Source of the DNA: Ahaetulla prasina
Lineage: Eukaryota > Chordata > Lepidosauria > Squamata > Colubridae
Assembly (NCBI RefSeq): GCF_028640845.1
Contig: NC_080540.1
Coordinates: 278,085,524 to 278,149,523, forward strand
DNA: 64,000 bases
Direction: 5' to 3'
The translations under genes were made by a program, and so were the position numbers. The notes beneath the pieces are model-generated. The model saw only the letters and a program-made list of their open reading frames with translations, ran no database searches and had not been told where the DNA came from. The first letter of the stretch is position 1, and each line of letters opens with the position of its first letter. This document shows, one piece after another, positions 28,601 through 34,600 of the stretch.

Positions 28601-31600
28601 TATCCAACATGTCATACTTGGTCTGCCACATTAGAGCATAATCTGCGGTGTAGGGCTTGCAGGATGTTTGCCAGATAGTGTGAACCATGTCAAGGGGCTC
28701 AATCATGGCCCCCTATGTCCCCACACTTCACCCAAGTTCTGTGACCCACCACCTGTCACCTGTTTCCATTCCCTCCTCTGATGCATGCTATTCCTGCTTG
28801 AAGAAGACTGAAACAAATTACGCTACAGAGTACAACAGATGTGCTGTAACCATCAGTGGTATGAAAAAGAGGCTTGGTGGGATGGTAAAGTTAAGGAAGC
28901 TAAAGATGGAGGGAAATACAAAGAAGAGAACAATTGCTTCAAAACAGTCTTGTTGTTGTTTTTGCTTTATAGAGCAAGAAAAAGACAGGTGAAGAGAATG
29001 TAGCCAAAGAATGCAAGGAATGGTGAAGGTTAGAAAACACAAAGAAATGGAGGGCAACTTTGATGGAAACATTTTGTTTTGGAAGTGAGTGAAAGGGATT
29101 AAGGAAGTAGCCCCTGACAGAGTAAACAGGATTAAAAATAAAAGCGCTAACAATTTTGGACTGCAAGCGGAAGGGGGGTAATATTTAGAGGAGTACGTGT
29201 GAGACAGGAGTATGGGAGTAGCAGTGATATGTCAAAGAACTGATTTAAAACAAATGCCATAAATCCATCTGTTTTCAGTCCAACTGAAAACAGATGAAAT
29301 GGAGTCCTAAATGATCTGTAAAATTGGAAAAATGGGAGTGTTGATGTCATAGGAGAAATGTCAAAATATGGATGTGGCTTGCTTATGAAGTGGTTGTGTG
29401 ATTTGTTTGCTACTTCTATGCCTGATAATTGGAAGAATTATACCTCAAAGGTCGAATAATGAATTCAGGGAGGTTTGTTTGTTAAGAGTGTCTGGGAAGG
29501 AGTTTGGCAAAATCCTGATTGAAAGGATAAAAGTGAGGCAAATAAACAACACATGCCAGTTAATAATTCTACCAATTATATTTTTGTTCTTTAGTAAGTC
29601 ATTGAGTAAGTGTGCGTGTGTATTTTAAAAGGGAAAACTGAAGGATTTGCAAAGAAAAATGAGCAAGTACTATAGATACATGTTTATATCTTTGTAGAAG
29701 ATTAACTAAAAATGGAGACATGGCTTATCTAAGAGATGTATATGGTAAAATATAAAGTGATAGGATGAAGACAGAATGGATGATGAATCAAAGTTGATGC
29801 AAAAGGTTTCAAGGGGAGATTCATCATAGATTTGTACAAAGGAGGAGCAGCATCAATAGCTCATGCAGTGACTCCAAATTGACATGTGTGTGGATGAAAT
29901 CATGCAAATATTGCCCTTACATACTTGTGTCTTAGTGTCTGATGCAATTATGCCCATTGCACTATTCGCATGGTAGGTTGTACATATGTCATTTGTTTTA
30001 CCCATCCTCCGAAAGAGATGCTGGTGAAAAAAAGTGTTATGCTACTCTTAAATCATTTTTCCCCCTAATGGTCTGCCACACCCTCCTAATCCTGAACATT
30101 CTTGAGATGTGTGGACTTTGGCAGCATGCCATTGCTGACTGGGGGCTTATGGGAGCTGAACAGCACATTGTACATCTAGAGAGCACCAAGGTCGGGGAAA
30201 GCTGGTATGGGATTTATTGTTTAAACAGCAGCTGCCCAGAAGGTTGACATTTTCACCAGGCTATCGATCTTTTCCTTGATTACTCAAACCACTTTAAACT
30301 CCAACGGCACATGTGCGAAATTAAGTTTCTTTCCCCCCCCAAATATTCAGTATGTTACACTTGTATTTATTACTGAACATCCATTGCTTCTGTTTAGAAA
30401 CATTCTTTTGAAGCTATAACTTGCCCCTATTCGGCGTGATACAGAACGATCGGCAATGTTGCCACATTAATGATATTCTAATATATTATTCCAAGCTAGG
30501 ATAAGTTTCACCTGCTTAGAATGTTCACTTCTGTGTAAGTTTTGGAAAAGCATGGACATCTGTTGCATCAGCCAGCTGCATTAAGTGGTTTCTTTCTGGT
30601 TTTATTCTGTATTTCTCTGGAAAAAACAACACCACCAGCCACATTTGATTGTGGGAGGAAGTTTTGTATACCGCGAAAGAAGGCGCCTGTAGGCAGTAGA
30701 TGGTTGGGGAAGGAAGTCTTATATTTACTAGTGTTCTACCTGGTGCTGTGTTGACGTAGAAGATGGCAGACCGTTGATAACCCCGTTGCCTTTCAAGGAT
30801 AAGGAAATTATTGACAAAATGCTATGGGCCCTTTGAGGTCATATCAGAAACATACTCCAAAAGAAGTAGTGAAATTCTTTATTGATATAAATTGTAATAA
30901 TAGAATTGTAAAAGCCTGATATCTTCCATCCTCCTCTCTCGCATAATTTTTTTTTTTTTAATGTGGAGATACTTCAAGTTTCTTTTCAATGTTATCTTCT
31001 TTTCCTGGGCTTAAATCAGGGGTCTCTAACCTTGGTCCCTTTAAGACTTTGTGGACTTCAACTTCCAGAGTTTTTTTTTTTTTTACATTTATATCCCGCC
31101 CTTCTCCGAAGACTCAGGGCGGCTTACAGTGTATAAGGCAATAGTCTCATTCTATTTTGTATATATATATATTTTTACAAAGTCAACTTATTGCCCCCCC
31201 AACAATCTGGGTCCTCATTTTACCTACCTTATAAAGGATGGAAGGCTGAGTCAACCTTGGGCCAGGCTTGAACCTGCAGTAATTGCAGGCTACTGTGTTC
31301 TAATAACAGGCTTCTTAACAGCCTGAGCTATCCCGGCCCAGAGCAAAGCTGGCTGAGGAACTTTGGGAGTTGAAGTCCACAAGTCTTAAAGGGACCAAGG
31401 TTGGAGACCTCTGGCTTAAATCATATTTTGTGAACTGCCATATTCCTCCTCCAAGATCATCTCTGTGGTTCTTTATGTTTGCTTGTTTTCATTTTTATCT
31501 TGCCTTTATTATTATTTTTTTATAAATAACTCAAGGCAGCGAACATACACAATACTAAGACAAGTTTGAAAAACGTTACTCTAAATTAATGCTTCCCAAG

Positions 31601-34600
31601 AAAGGAAAAGTTATTCCTGGAATTGAATCGGCTGGATATGAATAGAAAACCCTGAATACATTCTGCGATAATAAAACAGAATGAACATTCTGTAGGAAAA
31701 ATTAAAAAAAACAAAACAATACCCTATCCTGTCTTACAAATAATGACCGTCTGTTAGCTTCTACTGTCCTTGAAATTTCATCTAGCAAACCATTCATTAC
31801 AGTATTTCTCTCTGATTTTATTCCCATTATGTCTACAGCAGAGGGCAGCAGCTAGCCAACCTTGTCCAATCTTAGAAGAAGCAAAAAGAACAATCCTTAC
31901 TGATTTATTTGATTTGTATTTCATTTTTATTTTACACAACTAGAGGTGGCATGCCTATTAGGCATTGCCTAATGCTCCCTCCTCTTATTTTCCCCACAAC
32001 AACCATCCTGAAAAAAAATCCCATTTTTTTTTTATGGTTGCCAAGAAATAGACATGGGCAGATCTGTATAATCAACAGAAGCTAAGCTCGAATCAAGGGT
32101 ATCTTTAACATATTAATGCTTCGTTCTGTCTGGACAAGACTTTGTAATAGAGTTGATGCTTGGAGGCCTTTAAAGACGGTTCTGTGGTTGATATAGAGTG
32201 GAAGAAGTCAGATACTGATGAAATTGAAATATTTGAAGCAGAGAACTTTTCTTTTGGATTATTTGCAAGATCAGAAATTCACTACTTGCCAATGCTTCAC
32301 AAATACAGATTGTCTTCTGGCACTTCAAAGTCGAATCCATTTGATTTTATTATCACTTAGATGTCTGTGCATTACAGTCAATTTTTTTGGATATGTGGCA
32401 TGTGGTCTTGGCAGAGAAACATTTTGTATGTATAGTTTTTGACAGTAGGGAAAAGAAGAAAATATTTATAATAGTGAAAAGATGGTCAGGATGGAACAAA
32501 ATTGTTCTGGAGATAGTAGTTATAGAAAGAGGATAACAATTAAAATTCTTGGTTTTAGCAGGTTAGCCAAGTCTAGCAGATATTCTATACATACTGTATA
32601 TTTTCTACATCAGAATACAATAAATAAATTACCATTTGAGCTTTTTGTTTTCAGGAAGTAGATTTATTGTTGCAAAATGGTATGAACAAAAGAGAGAGAT
32701 TGTTTAGTTCAGCTGAAAATCATTAGAAGACTCTCAACACCATTTTCAATGGATCAAGCACAGCCTAACTTGTTATGAAATGTCACAAATTAGTTACATG
32801 TTTATTGAAATGATATAGAACCATATCTTCTCTTTGAGATAGTCCGCCCCTCTTATTTTTTCCCTTCTCCCTTCCTCTCTCCTCTCCACCCTTCTCCAGC
32901 GTCTTTTTCCAGATCGAAAATTGATGATTTTTCTCTAAAGGTTTTGTTTATGGCAAGGATTATTTTTAGACAAGAGAGAAAAGAAGATTAGAATACCCTA
33001 GATATGAGCTCATTTCCCCATGAGAGTCACAGTGAATTTGCAATCCTTCACTTAAGGGGAAGTCGTTCTGCCTTAAAATGAATGACAGGAACTCCAATTT
33101 CAAAGGCCAAGGAGAGAGCTTTTTTTTAATCAAACCTGGAATGTCTGCCTTGCAGTTTTTAAATCTAACTGTGAGGGCAGGAAGTTTGGAGTTTTTCTTC
33201 CTATGAGAAACTCACCCTCCAAGGCTACATCAAATAAGCACAATTAATTGGTTAATTATGTGCCATCGAGTTGTTTTGACTCCTAGTGGCCACACAGATA
33301 GCTATTCTCCAGGATGATCTCTCCTAACCTGGTCCTTCAGCATTTCCAGTGATCCACTCATCGCTACTTAATTGGATCCATCTGCCTTGCTGGTGATGCT
33401 CTCCTTCTCTTTCCTCCCAGCTTTCCTGGCACTTAAGCCTTCTTCAGACAGTAGGATTTTGGATAACGTGTCTGAAGTATGATAATTTGAGCCTAGTCAT
33501 TTGTATCTTTGAGTAGGCTGATTTGTTTGAGGATCCATGTCTTGGTTTCCTTGGCTGTCCATGGAATTTTTAGGCAGCTTCTCCAACACTGAAGTTCAAA
33601 TCATCAAAACTCTTTCTCTCCTACTTCTTCAGATTTTTCACTTCCATAGGGTGTCATAGGCACCATCATAGCTTGCATGGTTCTGACTTTTGTAGACATA
33701 TTACCACATTTGAATATCTTTTCCTAGGTCTTCATGTGCTAATCTGCAATATCTTTATTGACACTATGTTCCTTTACTGTTGTTGGTTGATTCTAAAGCT
33801 CAGAAGTGATCTGGATAATAAATAACCCCAACAGAGGTTTGTTTGTTTGTTTTTAAAGCCAGTTTGAATGTTTTGGAGAAAATAGGGTGTTCCCAAGGTT
33901 TTTCTAAAGCACGCAAAAAAATAATAATTCTGTTGTTGCTTGCACTATAATGCTCGCAAAGGGACAGAATTCTGTCTTCATGATGTAGTCTTATCAGAAG
34001 GCAGGTATATGTGCAGATGATTAATAAACACATATATTCTGCAATACACATGTACTTCCACACAGCAGTACTTCCCTCTGCAGGATTTCTGCCACCATGT
34101 ATTTTCCATGATGTTGTCTTGGACCAAAAGTGTAATGTATTTTGAACTTTGAGAGGGAATTTTGGGCGGGAAAATTGCACGTTGCTGATTGGTTGAAGCC
34201 TCAACCAAAAGAGTATTTAAAGAGGGGTTTTTGCCGGTTGTGTTTGCTGGGGTCACAATAAACTAAAGAGCTGTTGTCACTCACTGGTCTCCTGCCTCTT
34301 CATTGCCCGAACATAACAAAAAGGATGAAGAAAGGGACAGGAAAAGGTGGGGGAGGGGACATTCGATGCACCCAGCCTTTCCTTCCTAGTTATAAGGCTT
34401 TCATCATGAGAAGTAAAAACCCCGGATGATTACATGGCTCAGTCAAGCTGTCTTTTTTCTGGCTTCAAGAAGAACGGCAGAAAGGCATTATATGTGGTTC
34501 TCAACTTAGGACCATAATTCAGTCTGGGAATTCAGTCCTTACGGTCATACGTTGTTGCAGTCATACATTGAGGCATTACATAACTGAATCCATTTTTTTA

